Positions 1 to 5,823 of a stretch of 5,823 bases of DNA are shown here, piece after piece; positions within the stretch are counted from its first letter, which is position 1; each line of letters starts with the position of its first letter. The notes under the pieces are model-generated. The model was not told where the DNA came from and made no database searches. It saw only the letters and a program-made list of their open reading frames with translations. The stretch comes from Oscillospiraceae bacterium (GTDB taxonomy: Bacteria; Bacillota; Clostridia; Oscillospirales; Ruminococcaceae): assembly GCA_019416775.1 (NCBI GenBank), contig DXWR01000126.1, positions 1-5,823 on the forward strand. The letters are read 5' to 3'. The position numbers and the translations under genes were made by a program.

Positions 1-1308
1 GCTCAGGACCACGAGATGGACATCTACGAAAACATGAAGAACCAATTCATGGAACAGAATCCTGAAATTGGTAACGTAGAAATCCAGCGCAGCCAGCAGG
101 ATGGCTATGCCACCAACGTAACCTCTGCTCTGGCAGCCGGAACCATGGCTGACGTGTTCTATGTAGAACCTGCGAACATCGCTCGTTACGTAGAACAGGG
201 CCAGATTGCTTCCCTGGAACAGTATCTGGATGAAGAACAGCAGGCCGCTATCGACGATATCTGGCCGGACGCTGTGAACGCATTCCGTTACGATTCCGCC
301 ACCAAGACTTCTGAAGAAGGCGACCTGTACGCTCTGCCCCATGACTACTCTGCTTTCATGTATGCGTACAACAAGACTTTGTTTGACACCAAGGGCGTTG
401 CTTATCCCGACGCCAACGAACCCATGACCTGGGATCAGTTCCGTGAAGTTTGCGCTCAGCTGGTGACCGAAGACGAAAATGCTCCTACCTGGGGCTGCGC
501 GATCCCCACTGAATTCTTCTTCCCGCAGATCCTTTACGGAAATGGCGGCCACTTCCTCAGCGACGACATGAGAACCGTCGACTGGGTAACCGCTGACGGT
601 TCTTATCAGCAGGAATTCCTGGATTCCATGAAATTCCTGCAGGGTCTGGTAGCGGACGGCTACGCTCCCACTCCCGCTGAAGACGCTGCCCTGGGCGTTT
701 ACAACCGTTGGTGCTCTGGCCAAATCGGCTTCTACCCCTGCGGCACTTGGGACGTTGCGAACTTCAACAACCCCGAAATCGTTGGCTTTGAATGGGATTT
801 GACCTACTTCCCCGTAGGCCCCAACGGCACCTACACTGCTGCTCGTGCCGGTACGGTTGGTTACGCTGTGTACGCCAACTCTCAGCACGTTGATGCGGCG
901 GTTGCCTACATCGAATTCATGTCCACCAACCTGGATGGTCAGAAAGAACTGGCTACCGGCGGCATCCAGCTCCCCAACCTGATGAGCTACGCCAACGGTG
1001 AATTCTCTGATCAGCTGACTGACGGTACTATCCAGTACTGCGACAACTACCAGGTAGCGTTCAAGTACATGGGCGGCGAAAATTCCGGCACTTCTCCCAA
1101 TGGCATCGGCTATCGGAACGTAATGCCCGAATTCTTCTACACCCCCACCACTGCTTGGTGGAATGGTTCTGACGGCTTCCTGATTGACTTCTCCACCTTC
1201 TTGGAAGGCTCTGTTTCTGCGGAAGATTATATGACCAACACTGCAGCTACCTGCCAGGAAGCTCTGGACACCGCTTGGGAAGAATATGAACTCGCCATCG
1301 GCGGCTGA
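1..1308 (+). CDS. Sugar ABC transporter substrate-binding protein, 5'-truncated
   Basis: This is the extracytoplasmic binding protein of a carbohydrate ABC importer (solute-binding protein family 1, the MalE/AraN type). The reading frame is open from base 1, so the true start, signal peptide and first beta strand lie upstream; 435 residues are visible. The first in-frame ATG (base 16) is internal, because the five codons before it (AQDHE) already fit the family. Family-like features are an ALAAGTMADVFYV segment, a YALPHDYSAFMYAYNK segment followed by a PMTWDQF segment, and a GFYPCGTWD segment around Trp250 (numbered from base 1), followed by a FPVGPNG turn and a helix ending in YIEFMST. It precedes two permease genes and is separated from them by a stem-loop, a common way to make more binding protein than permease. 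Glutamate is encoded almost only by GAA (31 of 32), which fits high expression. The substrate is inferred from the GH43 neighbours as arabino-oligosaccharide; the sequence alone does not fix it. Confidence 0.93.
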   Translation, partial: AQDHEMDIYENMKNQFMEQNPEIGNVEIQRSQQDGYATNVTSALAAGTMADVFYVEPANIARYVEQGQIASLEQYLDEEQQAAIDDIWPDAVNAFRYDSATKTSEEGDLYALPHDYSAFMYAYNKTLFDTKGVAYPDANEPMTWDQFREVCAQLVTEDENAPTWGCAIPTEFFFPQILYGNGGHFLSDDMRTVDWVTADGSYQQEFLDSMKFLQGLVADGYAPTPAEDAALGVYNRWCSGQIGFYPCGTWDVANFNNPEIVGFEWDLTYFPVGPNGTYTAARAGTVGYAVYANSQHVDAAVAYIEFMSTNLDGQKELATGGIQLPNLMSYANGEFSDQLTDGTIQYCDNYQVAFKYMGGENSGTSPNGIGYRNVMPEFFYTPTTAWWNGSDGFLIDFSTFLEGSVSAEDYMTNTAATCQEALDTAWEEYELAIGG

Positions 1309-1362
1309 TGATTCGCATTTCTTAAGCTGCACTTGGTGTAGTGAAGGAAATTAGTTGAGAAG

Positions 1363-1401
1363 ACTGGCTGCTACCACACAAACGGTTGGCAGCCAGTTTT
1401 T
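1363..1401 (+). terminator. Stem-loop with T-tract between binding protein and permeases
   Basis: ACTGGCTGC (1363-1371) pairs perfectly with GCAGCCAGT (1389-1397), giving a 9-bp stem around a 17-base loop. A run of five T follows (1397-1401, overlapping the last pair). It begins 54 bases after the stop codon of the binding-protein gene and just upstream of the permease ribosome binding site. It looks like a partial intrinsic terminator that lets some transcription through. An alternative role is protection of the upstream mRNA 3' end. I see no convincing promoter in the rest of the 112-base gap. Confidence 0.8.
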
Positions 1402-1420
1402 ATAAAAGGAGTGTAATAGT

Positions 1421-2338
1421 ATGGCAACTAAGCAGAAGCATAAGCTTAGTCGAGCCGCCAGACAAGAGGAACGGGCCGGTTTGCTCTTTATCTTGGCCCC
1501 GATTGTTGGGTTCCTGTGCTTTATGCTGTTCCCCATCTGCTTCTCCATCGTACTGAGCTTCCAGAGCTGGACTGGTATCGGAGAGATGCGGTTCGTGGGA
1601 TTCCAAAACTTCATTGAGCTCTTTACCACCGACACCTTCTGGTACTCCCTAGGCAATACTTTCTTCTATTTGATTGGTATTCCCATCGGCATGATCATCG
1701 CTCTGTTTTTGGCCATGGGCATGAACCGGAAAATCCCCGGTGTACGTATCCTCCGTACTGCGTACTACGTCCCCGTTGTGTCCTCCCTGGTTGCGGTGGC
1801 CGTACTGTGGAACCAGATCTACACCCAGAACGGTCTGCTTAACAACGTGCTGCACAGCTTGTTCGGCATTGACGGCCCTGCGTGGTTGTATGATGCCGGC
1901 ACTGTAAAATGGGCTATCATCATCTTTACCGTTTGGAAAGGCGTGGGCGGCACCACCGTGCTGTATCTCGCCGGCTTGCAGAACATCAACCGTTCCTACT
2001 ATGAAGCGGCTGAAATCGACGGCGCCAGCGGCTGGAAGCGGTTTACCCGCATCACCTTCCCGCTGTTGACCCCCATTTCGTTCTACATCATCATCACCAC
2101 CATCATCGGCGGTCTGCAGATCTACGTGGAAATCAGCGTGTTGGCAACCAACGCCCGTGACTTTACCAAATCAGCAATCACCGTTGTGTACTACATCTAC
2201 GACGTCACCTTCAACCAGATGGCTGGCGCCCGGATGGGTTATGGTGCCGCAATTTCTTGGGTCTTGACCATCATCATTCTGATCGTCACCTTGATTCAGT
2301 TCAAGGTTCAGAATAGATGGGTCTATTCTGCAGAGTAA
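1421..2338 (+). CDS. Sugar ABC transporter permease, MalF/UgpA/AraP type
   Basis: This is an inner-membrane subunit of a carbohydrate ABC importer (binding-protein-dependent transport inner membrane component family). The 305 residues are usual for the short MalF-like permeases. A basic N-terminus (residues 1-19) is followed by six predicted membrane segments at roughly 20-46, 79-100, 112-134, 162-186, 213-235 and 274-294. The EAA loop that docks on the ATPase is seen as EAAEIDG (195-201) followed by ITFPL (211-215). The start is set by AAGGAG (1406-1411), nine bases before the ATG. The next permease gene follows after 14 bases, so the two are surely co-transcribed and form a heterodimer. No ATPase gene is adjacent. 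Oligosaccharide import, probably arabino-oligosaccharides, is inferred from the GH43 genes; B. subtilis AraP is the closest functional parallel I would propose, not a demonstrated orthologue. Confidence 0.95.
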   Translation: MATKQKHKLSRAARQEERAGLLFILAPIVGFLCFMLFPICFSIVLSFQSWTGIGEMRFVGFQNFIELFTTDTFWYSLGNTFFYLIGIPIGMIIALFLAMGMNRKIPGVRILRTAYYVPVVSSLVAVAVLWNQIYTQNGLLNNVLHSLFGIDGPAWLYDAGTVKWAIIIFTVWKGVGGTTVLYLAGLQNINRSYYEAAEIDGASGWKRFTRITFPLLTPISFYIIITTIIGGLQIYVEISVLATNARDFTKSAITVVYYIYDVTFNQMAGARMGYGAAISWVLTIIILIVTLIQFKVQNRWVYSAE

Positions 2339-2340
2339 GG

Positions 2341-2346
2341 GGGGAG
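2341..2346 (+). promoter_or_regulatory. Ribosome binding site that sets a GTG start
   Basis: GGGGAG lies six bases upstream of GTG at 2353. The in-frame ATG at 2317 lies inside the end of the upstream permease gene and would add 12 residues (MGLFCRVRGENT) that do not look like a permease N-terminus, and there is no comparable Shine-Dalgarno sequence before it. The GTG start is therefore preferred. Confidence 0.8.
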
Positions 2347-2352
2347 AATACT

Positions 2353-3228
2353 GTGGCTAACAAAAAGAATGGCTCCACTGGCGAAGTGCTGAGCACGAAA
2401 GCAAAAGTTGCAAATGTAATTATCATGGTATTCCTCTTCGCGGGCGCAATTATCATGATCTTCCCCTTGATCTACATGGTCCTCATGAGCTGCATGACCA
2501 TTAACGAAACCATCGCAGTAAACTTCGTATGGTTCCCCTCTGTATGGCACTGGGAAAACTACGCGGAAGTGGCGCAGGATCCTCAGTTCTACAGCGGCGT
2601 GTTGAACTCCATCATTGTGGCAGTTCCCACTTTGGTCATTGGCTGCTTTACTTCCTCCTTGGCTGCATTCTCCTTCGCGAAACTCCGTTTCCGCGGCAAG
2701 AATGTATTCTTCCTGTGCTTGCTGGCAACCATGATGATCCCCTTTGCATCCATCATGATTCCCCAGTACGTTATGTTTAGTAAAGTCGGTCTGTTGAGCA
2801 CTCTGCTCCCCTTGATCCTGCCCGGCGCTCTGGGAAATATCAGCGTAATCTTCTTCCTGCGGCAGAACCTGGCCGGCATCCCCAGCACTCTGGTGGAAGC
2901 GGCTTTGATCGACGGCTGCGGATACTTCCGTATCTACTACGCCATCTTCCTGCCCTTGATGAAAGGCGCGTTGGCAACCCAAGCCATCTTGTGGTTCATG
3001 GGTATCTGGAACGACTACCTTGCTCCCCAGGTTTTCGTTGGTCGGACTCAGAGACTGTACACTTTGCAGCTGGTCATCATGCAGTACTTTGAAAACAACA
3101 AGACTGTTGCTGACTACCCCATTATCATGACAGCATCTGTGTTTAGTATGCTGCCCACCTTGATCCTGTTCTTCATCTTCCAGCGGTTCATCATTGAATC
3201 CGTGGCATTGAGCGGTATCAAGGGCTAA
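2353..3228 (+). CDS. Sugar ABC transporter permease, MalG/UgpE/AraQ type
   Basis: This is the second inner-membrane subunit of the importer and partner of the preceding permease. With the GTG start it has 291 residues, close to the usual 270-300 for MalG-like proteins. A polar N-terminus (1-19) is followed by six predicted membrane segments near 20-45, 82-107, 117-140, 147-169, 199-222 and 258-278. The EAA loop appears as EAALIDG (182-188), then IFLPL (198-202). The C-terminus, ESVALSGIKG (282-291), is typical: MalG-family proteins commonly end in a G-x-KG pattern that contacts the ATPase. The gap from the upstream stop is only 14 bases and is filled by the ribosome binding site, which suggests coupled translation. 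Downstream, a 109-base structured gap separates it from the GH43 lipoprotein gene. Transported substrate is inferred from context only. Confidence 0.95.
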   Translation: MANKKNGSTGEVLSTKAKVANVIIMVFLFAGAIIMIFPLIYMVLMSCMTINETIAVNFVWFPSVWHWENYAEVAQDPQFYSGVLNSIIVAVPTLVIGCFTSSLAAFSFAKLRFRGKNVFFLCLLATMMIPFASIMIPQYVMFSKVGLLSTLLPLILPGALGNISVIFFLRQNLAGIPSTLVEAALIDGCGYFRIYYAIFLPLMKGALATQAILWFMGIWNDYLAPQVFVGRTQRLYTLQLVIMQYFENNKTVADYPIIMTASVFSMLPTLILFFIFQRFIIESVALSGIKG

Positions 3229-3238
3229 TCAAAACCCA

Positions 3239-3261
3239 TTGCAGCAGACGCACTGCTGTAA
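3239..3261 (+). other. Intergenic hairpin with ACGCA loop
   Basis: TTGCAGCAG (3239-3247) pairs with CTGCTGTAA (3253-3261) with one G-T pair, leaving a five-base loop ACGCA (3248-3252). No T-tract follows directly. The loop is perfectly complementary to TGCGT at 3296-3300, the 3' arm of the next hairpin, so a pseudoknot or an alternative fold is possible. Seen in the sequence; a function is not established. Confidence 0.45.
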
Positions 3262-3280
3262 ACAGACGGCGTATGAGCTT

Positions 3281-3311
3281 GCGCAGTGCAGCCCATGCGT
3301 CGTTTTGTTTT
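3281..3311 (+). terminator. Possible weak terminator upstream of the GH43 lipoprotein gene
   Basis: GCGCA (3281-3285) can pair with TGCGT (3296-3300), extended by TG/CA across one bulged base, with a loop CAGCC. A T-rich run (GTTTTGTTTT, 3302-3311) follows after one base. In a second possible fold GACGCA (3247-3252) pairs with TGCGTC (3296-3301), and CAAAAC (3230-3235) with GTTTTG (3302-3307). Both would bring a stem up to the T-rich run. It could end or attenuate the permease transcript. The stem is short, so confidence is moderate. Confidence 0.45.
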
Positions 3312-3327
3312 ACCGACATAAGGAAAT

Positions 3328-3331
3328 GAGG
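3328..3331 (+). promoter_or_regulatory. Ribosome binding site of the GH43 lipoprotein gene
   Basis: GAGG six bases before ATG 3338 fits this start. A second purine stretch, AAGGA (3320-3324), lies only one base before an in-frame ATG at 3326, too close to serve it. Choosing 3338 also places the signal peptide exactly at the N-terminus. Confidence 0.65.
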
Positions 3332-3337
3332 TATTGT

Positions 3338-4912
3338 ATGAAACAAAAATCTCTGTTCAAAGGTCTTGTGGCACTGACTCTCAGCGCTGCCATGCTGCTG
3401 AGCGTCACGGGATGCGACGACAACACCACCCCTTATCAGGCGAATGACACCGATCTTTCTTCCCTCAGCGTCACCGAGCCCAGCCCCTTCTATTTCGGCA
3501 CCAAGGATCGGGATGTGAACGGTTTGGTGGAAGTCCATGACCCCTCCACCTTTAAGGATCCCAACAGCGAATACTACTACTGCTACTCCACTGACTCCAC
3601 CATGAGCGGTAACCCCAACCGCGGCATGGGCATTCAGATCCGCCGGAGCACCAATTTGACCGATTGGGAATATGTGGGACACGCCTTGGACGACGCCTCC
3701 ATCGAGGAAGCACGGGTACTGCCCGATGGCTCCTATAACACCGGTTTCTGGGCGCCCTCCATCACCTATGTGAATGGGGAGTACCGCCTGTACTACTCGG
3801 TGTCTACCTTTGGTGCAGCAACCAGCCGGATCTACCTGGCGGTTTCTTCCAGCCCGGAAGGCCCCTTCACCAACCGGGGCTTAGTGGTGGATACCTGGAA
3901 AAACACCTCCGGCAGCGGCCCCAACGGCATTGACCCCTACTATGTGGAGGACAAAGACGGCAAGCCCTATTTGGTGTACGGTTCCTTCTTCGGCGGCATC
4001 TACATTAAAGAGCTCAACGAAGACGGTACTGCGGTGGACAACGACACCTCCGGCCTGCTGCGGGCCTATTACGGCACCCGGATTGCGATTCGGGAAACCA
4101 ATGCTTTGGACGGCCCGGAAGGCGCCAGCATCATCTACAACGAAGACACCGGTTACTACTACCTCTTCTTGAGCTACGGCTATCTGGGGGACACCTATGA
4201 CATCCGGGTGGCGCGCAGCGAAGAGATCACCGGCCCCTATGTAGATTACCAAGGCAACGAAATGACCGCCTCCGGCGTAGTCACCACCGGCACCAAGCTG
4301 GCGGCCAGCTATCAGTTTACCGCTTCCAGTCCCGGCGGCGGCGATCAGCCTGAAGTGCTGGACTCTTGGAGCTGGAACGGCTTCATCGGTCCCGGCCACG
4401 GCGAACCCTTCTACGACGACACCACCGGCACCTGGTATTTTGCCAGCCATGTCCGGGACGGCGCCGAAACCTATAAGACGGTGGACAACGGCCAGGATAC
4501 CTGGTATATGCACTACCTCTGCATTCGGGAGCTGGTCTGGGTGGACGGTTGGCCTACCCTCAGCCCGGAAATGGTGTACCCCAACGAAGCCACCGGACAA
4601 ACCGTGTCCGGCAGTCTGCTGGAAGGCAACTGGGAAACCCTGAAGTTCGACAGCGTTCAGAATGACATGGTGTACTCGGTCCACAGCGAGCTGGGCAAGT
4701 ATGAAAACGGCGGCGGCACTGCCACCATCGGCGGCGAAAAGGGCAACTATACCTACAACGAGTCCGACGGCAGTTTGGTGCTCACCTTGGATAACGGCAC
4801 CACCATCAATGCCAAAGTCCTGCCCTGCTGGGATTTCGAAAACTGGAAGGTCAGCATGGTATTCACCGGTATCGACAATAATGGCGTCACACACTGGGGC
4901 AAATTCTGTTAA
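3338..4912 (+). CDS. Surface-anchored GH43 arabinan endo-1,5-alpha-L-arabinosidase-like lipoprotein
   Basis: The predicted role is hydrolysis of alpha-1,5-linked arabinan at the cell surface. The protein has 524 residues. Residues 1-25 form a lipoprotein signal (KQK, hydrophobic core, lipobox VTGC) with Cys26 as the lipidation site; a polar linker follows to about residue 60. The GH43 five-bladed propeller spans about 60-420. Candidate catalytic residues are Asp68 in VHDPS (base), Asp199 in NGIDPY (pKa modulator) and Glu261 in DGPEGAS (acid). Trp138 in FWAPS and His354 in GPGHGEPF, the position that binds a metal ion in arabinanases, are also present. From about 420 to the end there is a beta-rich C-terminal domain beginning near LLEGNW, as in long endo-arabinanases such as B. 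subtilis Abn2, ending in a TGIDNNG...HWGK pattern. The last residue is an unusual cysteine. It follows the importer genes and precedes a second GH43 gene. The endo mode and arabinan specificity are inferred from family resemblance; GH43 also holds xylosidases and arabinofuranosidases. Confidence 0.88.
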   Translation: MKQKSLFKGLVALTLSAAMLLSVTGCDDNTTPYQANDTDLSSLSVTEPSPFYFGTKDRDVNGLVEVHDPSTFKDPNSEYYYCYSTDSTMSGNPNRGMGIQIRRSTNLTDWEYVGHALDDASIEEARVLPDGSYNTGFWAPSITYVNGEYRLYYSVSTFGAATSRIYLAVSSSPEGPFTNRGLVVDTWKNTSGSGPNGIDPYYVEDKDGKPYLVYGSFFGGIYIKELNEDGTAVDNDTSGLLRAYYGTRIAIRETNALDGPEGASIIYNEDTGYYYLFLSYGYLGDTYDIRVARSEEITGPYVDYQGNEMTASGVVTTGTKLAASYQFTASSPGGGDQPEVLDSWSWNGFIGPGHGEPFYDDTTGTWYFASHVRDGAETYKTVDNGQDTWYMHYLCIRELVWVDGWPTLSPEMVYPNEATGQTVSGSLLEGNWETLKFDSVQNDMVYSVHSELGKYENGGGTATIGGEKGNYTYNESDGSLVLTLDNGTTINAKVLPCWDFENWKVSMVFTGIDNNGVTHWGKFC

Positions 4913-4921
4913 TTTGACGAC

Positions 4922-4950
4922 TTGCATCTGGGAAATGACTCTGCTACAAT
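4922..4950 (+). promoter_or_regulatory. Candidate extended -10 promoter for the second GH43 gene
   Basis: TACAAT (4945-4950) matches the -10 consensus at five of six bases and is preceded by TGC, an extended -10. TTGCAT (4922-4927) sits 17 bases upstream as a weak -35. Transcription would begin near 4956-4958, right at the start of the pairing arm described next. It lies just after the stop codon of the upstream GH43 gene. Predicted by eye only. Confidence 0.55.
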
Positions 4951-4956
4951 AGCCCG

Positions 4957-5017
4957 GAAGCCGAAAAGCTTACCAGGCGCTTAAGACAGAATGCCTGCGC
5001 GGCGAGGTTTCGGCTTC
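4957..5017 (+). promoter_or_regulatory. Possible antiterminator fold in the leader of the second GH43 gene
   Basis: GAAGCCGAAA (4957-4966) is the exact reverse complement of TTTCGGCTTC (5008-5017), a 10-bp pairing across 41 bases. Inside it, CAGGC (4974-4978) pairs with GCCTG (4993-4997). The 3' arm of the long pairing is also the loop and part of the descending arm of the terminator at 4998-5033, so the two folds exclude each other. A small third stem, AAGC/GCTT (4958-4961 with 4968-4971), could hold the 5' arm and favour the terminator. The layout is that of an attenuation switch or riboswitch; I do not recognise a known class, and no ligand or protein can be named. Confidence 0.5.
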
Positions 5018-5033
5018 GCCGCGATTCTTTTTT
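4998..5033 (+). terminator. Strong intrinsic terminator between the two GH43 genes
   Basis: CGCGGCGA (4998-5005) pairs perfectly with TCGCCGCG (5016-5023). The stem can extend by three more pairs (two of them G-T) to a TTCG tetraloop (5009-5012). ATTC and then six T (5028-5033) follow. It would stop transcripts from the upstream GH43 gene and also those starting at the candidate promoter, so it may be conditional. It ends 21 bases before the next start codon. Confidence 0.82.
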
Positions 5034-5054
5034 CCCGGAAAGGAAGTATTAGTT

Positions 5055-5823
5055 ATGTCTCCTTTGGAGAAGCTCCGGTTGCCGGAGCAGCCCCCTATGA
5101 AGAAATTAGGGGTGTACGACCGCAGCAAGAATCCCACCTTTGAAAGCCATGACCCCGGCCTGATGAAGGACCCGGTAACCGGCTGGTATCTCTCCTATTG
5201 CACCGACTCCAAGCCAAAGCAGGGCATTCCCCTTCGCCGCAGCCGGGATTTAGTTCATTGGGAAGATGTGGATACCGTGTTGGATGAGGCCTCCATTGAA
5301 CAGGCCAAGCAAAACGGAAACCGCAAACCCACCCCTAGCTTTTGGGCTCCCTTTGTGGAATACACCCACGGGGAATATCGGATGTATTATTCCTCCACCC
5401 GTGCCTTTGGCAGCAGCGAAAGCAAAATCTGGCTGGCGGTAAGCCAGAAGCCGGAAGGCCCCTTTGTCAACCGGGGCGTGGTGATGGACACTTGGGACAC
5501 CGACGACACCCTGCCCAACGCCATTGACGCCCATATTGTGGACACCCCCCAAGGGGAGAAGTACATGATTTACGGCTCCTTCTTCGGCGGCATCTTTGCC
5601 AAACAGCTGGATCCCCAAACCGGAATGCCGCTCAACGGCAATGCCCGGGATCTGGGTACCCTGCTGGCCCGGAAAGGCCACAATACCGTGGACGGCCCGG
5701 AAGGGGCGGCGGTGATCTACAACCCGGAGGAAGAGTACTACTACCTGTTTTTGTCCTACGGCTGGCTGGGTGACGGTTACGACATCCGGGTGGCCAGAAG
5801 CCGGACGGTCACCGGCCCTTATG
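5055..5823 (+). CDS. GH43 arabinanase-like glycosidase without signal peptide, 3'-truncated
   Basis: This second GH43 enzyme is open to the right edge; 256 codons are visible, followed by one base. The start is ATG 5055, preceded by AAAGGAAG (5039-5046). The N-terminus (MSPLEKLRLPEQPPMKKLG) has no hydrophobic core, so a cytoplasmic location is predicted, acting on imported oligosaccharides. Candidate catalytic residues are Asp33 in SHDPG, Asp158 in NAIDAH and Glu216 in DGPEGAA, with Trp97 in FWAPF. The metal-binding His and any C-terminal domain would lie beyond the window. It is clearly a paralogue of the upstream lipoprotein: the segment from DGPEG to TGPY has 33 identical residues of 44 by hand count, and both share YGSFFGGI. 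The most likely origin is an old duplication, with the signal peptide gained or lost. An alternative ATG at 5097 lacks a ribosome binding site. Its exact activity (endo or exo, arabinose or xylose) is not decided by what is visible. Confidence 0.9.
   Translation, partial: MSPLEKLRLPEQPPMKKLGVYDRSKNPTFESHDPGLMKDPVTGWYLSYCTDSKPKQGIPLRRSRDLVHWEDVDTVLDEASIEQAKQNGNRKPTPSFWAPFVEYTHGEYRMYYSSTRAFGSSESKIWLAVSQKPEGPFVNRGVVMDTWDTDDTLPNAIDAHIVDTPQGEKYMIYGSFFGGIFAKQLDPQTGMPLNGNARDLGTLLARKGHNTVDGPEGAAVIYNPEEEYYYLFLSYGWLGDGYDIRVARSRTVTGPY

Noticed and set aside
2323..2982. Minus-strand open frame of 219 codons opposite the second permease
   Set aside because: The translation is rich in Gln, His, Asp and Glu, as expected from reading membrane-protein codons backwards; no family is recognisable.
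3239..3337. N-terminal extension of the GH43 lipoprotein from a TTG codon
   Set aside because: It would put 33 residues before a normal lipoprotein signal peptide, has no ribosome binding site, and runs through the hairpin region.
3881..4927. Long minus-strand open frame of 348 codons opposite the GH43 lipoprotein gene
   Set aside because: It mirrors the third-position GC of the real gene, has a low-complexity Gly/Ala/Val-rich translation with no recognisable domain, and the plus strand carries intact GH43 motifs.
4914..4950. TTGACG as the -35 partner of TACAAT
   Set aside because: The spacing is 25 bases, far from the usual 16-18. TTGCAT at 17 bases with the TG extension is the better reading.
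4911..4960. CcpA (cre) or AraR-type operator near the candidate promoter
   Set aside because: No stretch matches either consensus closely enough; the ATTTG start at 4912 is not followed by the expected symmetrical half.
4991..5145. Small open frame in the leader (ATG 4991), considered as a leader peptide
   Set aside because: There is no Shine-Dalgarno sequence before it, it is out of frame with the GH43 gene and overlaps its start by about 90 bases, and its translation resembles nothing known.
5250..5681. Minus-strand open frame opposite the second GH43 gene
   Set aside because: It is a shadow of the plus-strand gene, which continues unbroken from 5055 to the window end with all three catalytic motifs.

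Overview
The window reads as one plus-strand locus for taking up and breaking down a plant-polysaccharide oligosaccharide, most likely arabinan. It suggests a Gram-positive anaerobe of the Clostridia, perhaps an Oscillospiraceae-type gut commensal. The reasons are the AGGAG-type ribosome binding sites, a lipobox lipoprotein, intrinsic terminators with T-tracts, moderate-to-high GC, and a MalF/MalG-type sugar ABC cassette without its own ATPase. This assignment rests on gene content and style only; there is no phylogenetic marker here.

Layout, left to right. (1) Bases 1-1308: the 3' part of a family-1 sugar-binding lipoprotein or periplasmic-type solute-binding protein, cut by the window edge. 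(2) A 112-base gap with a clear stem-loop and T-tract. (3) Two ABC permease genes 14 bases apart (1421-2338 and 2353-3228). (4) A 109-base gap with hairpins and a T-rich run. (5) A GH43 arabinanase-like lipoprotein with a C-terminal accessory domain (3338-4912). (6) A 142-base gap with a likely extended -10 promoter, a long-range 10-bp pairing and a strong terminator that overlaps that pairing. (7) A second GH43 gene without a signal peptide (5055 to the window end). This gene is open to the right edge.

Proposed working model (inference from family knowledge). The surface-anchored GH43 cuts arabinan outside the cell. The binding protein and the two permeases import the arabino-oligosaccharides, energised by a shared MsmX-like ATPase encoded elsewhere. 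The cytoplasmic GH43 then shortens them. This parallels AbnA/AraNPQ-MsmX of Bacillus subtilis. No regulator, ATPase, mobile element, tRNA, rRNA or CRISPR is visible.

The most interesting part is the leader of the second GH43 gene (about 4957-5054). Two mutually exclusive RNA folds can be drawn there, one of them an intrinsic terminator, directly downstream of a plausible promoter. That is the layout of a transcription-attenuation switch, and I do not recognise it as a known riboswitch class.
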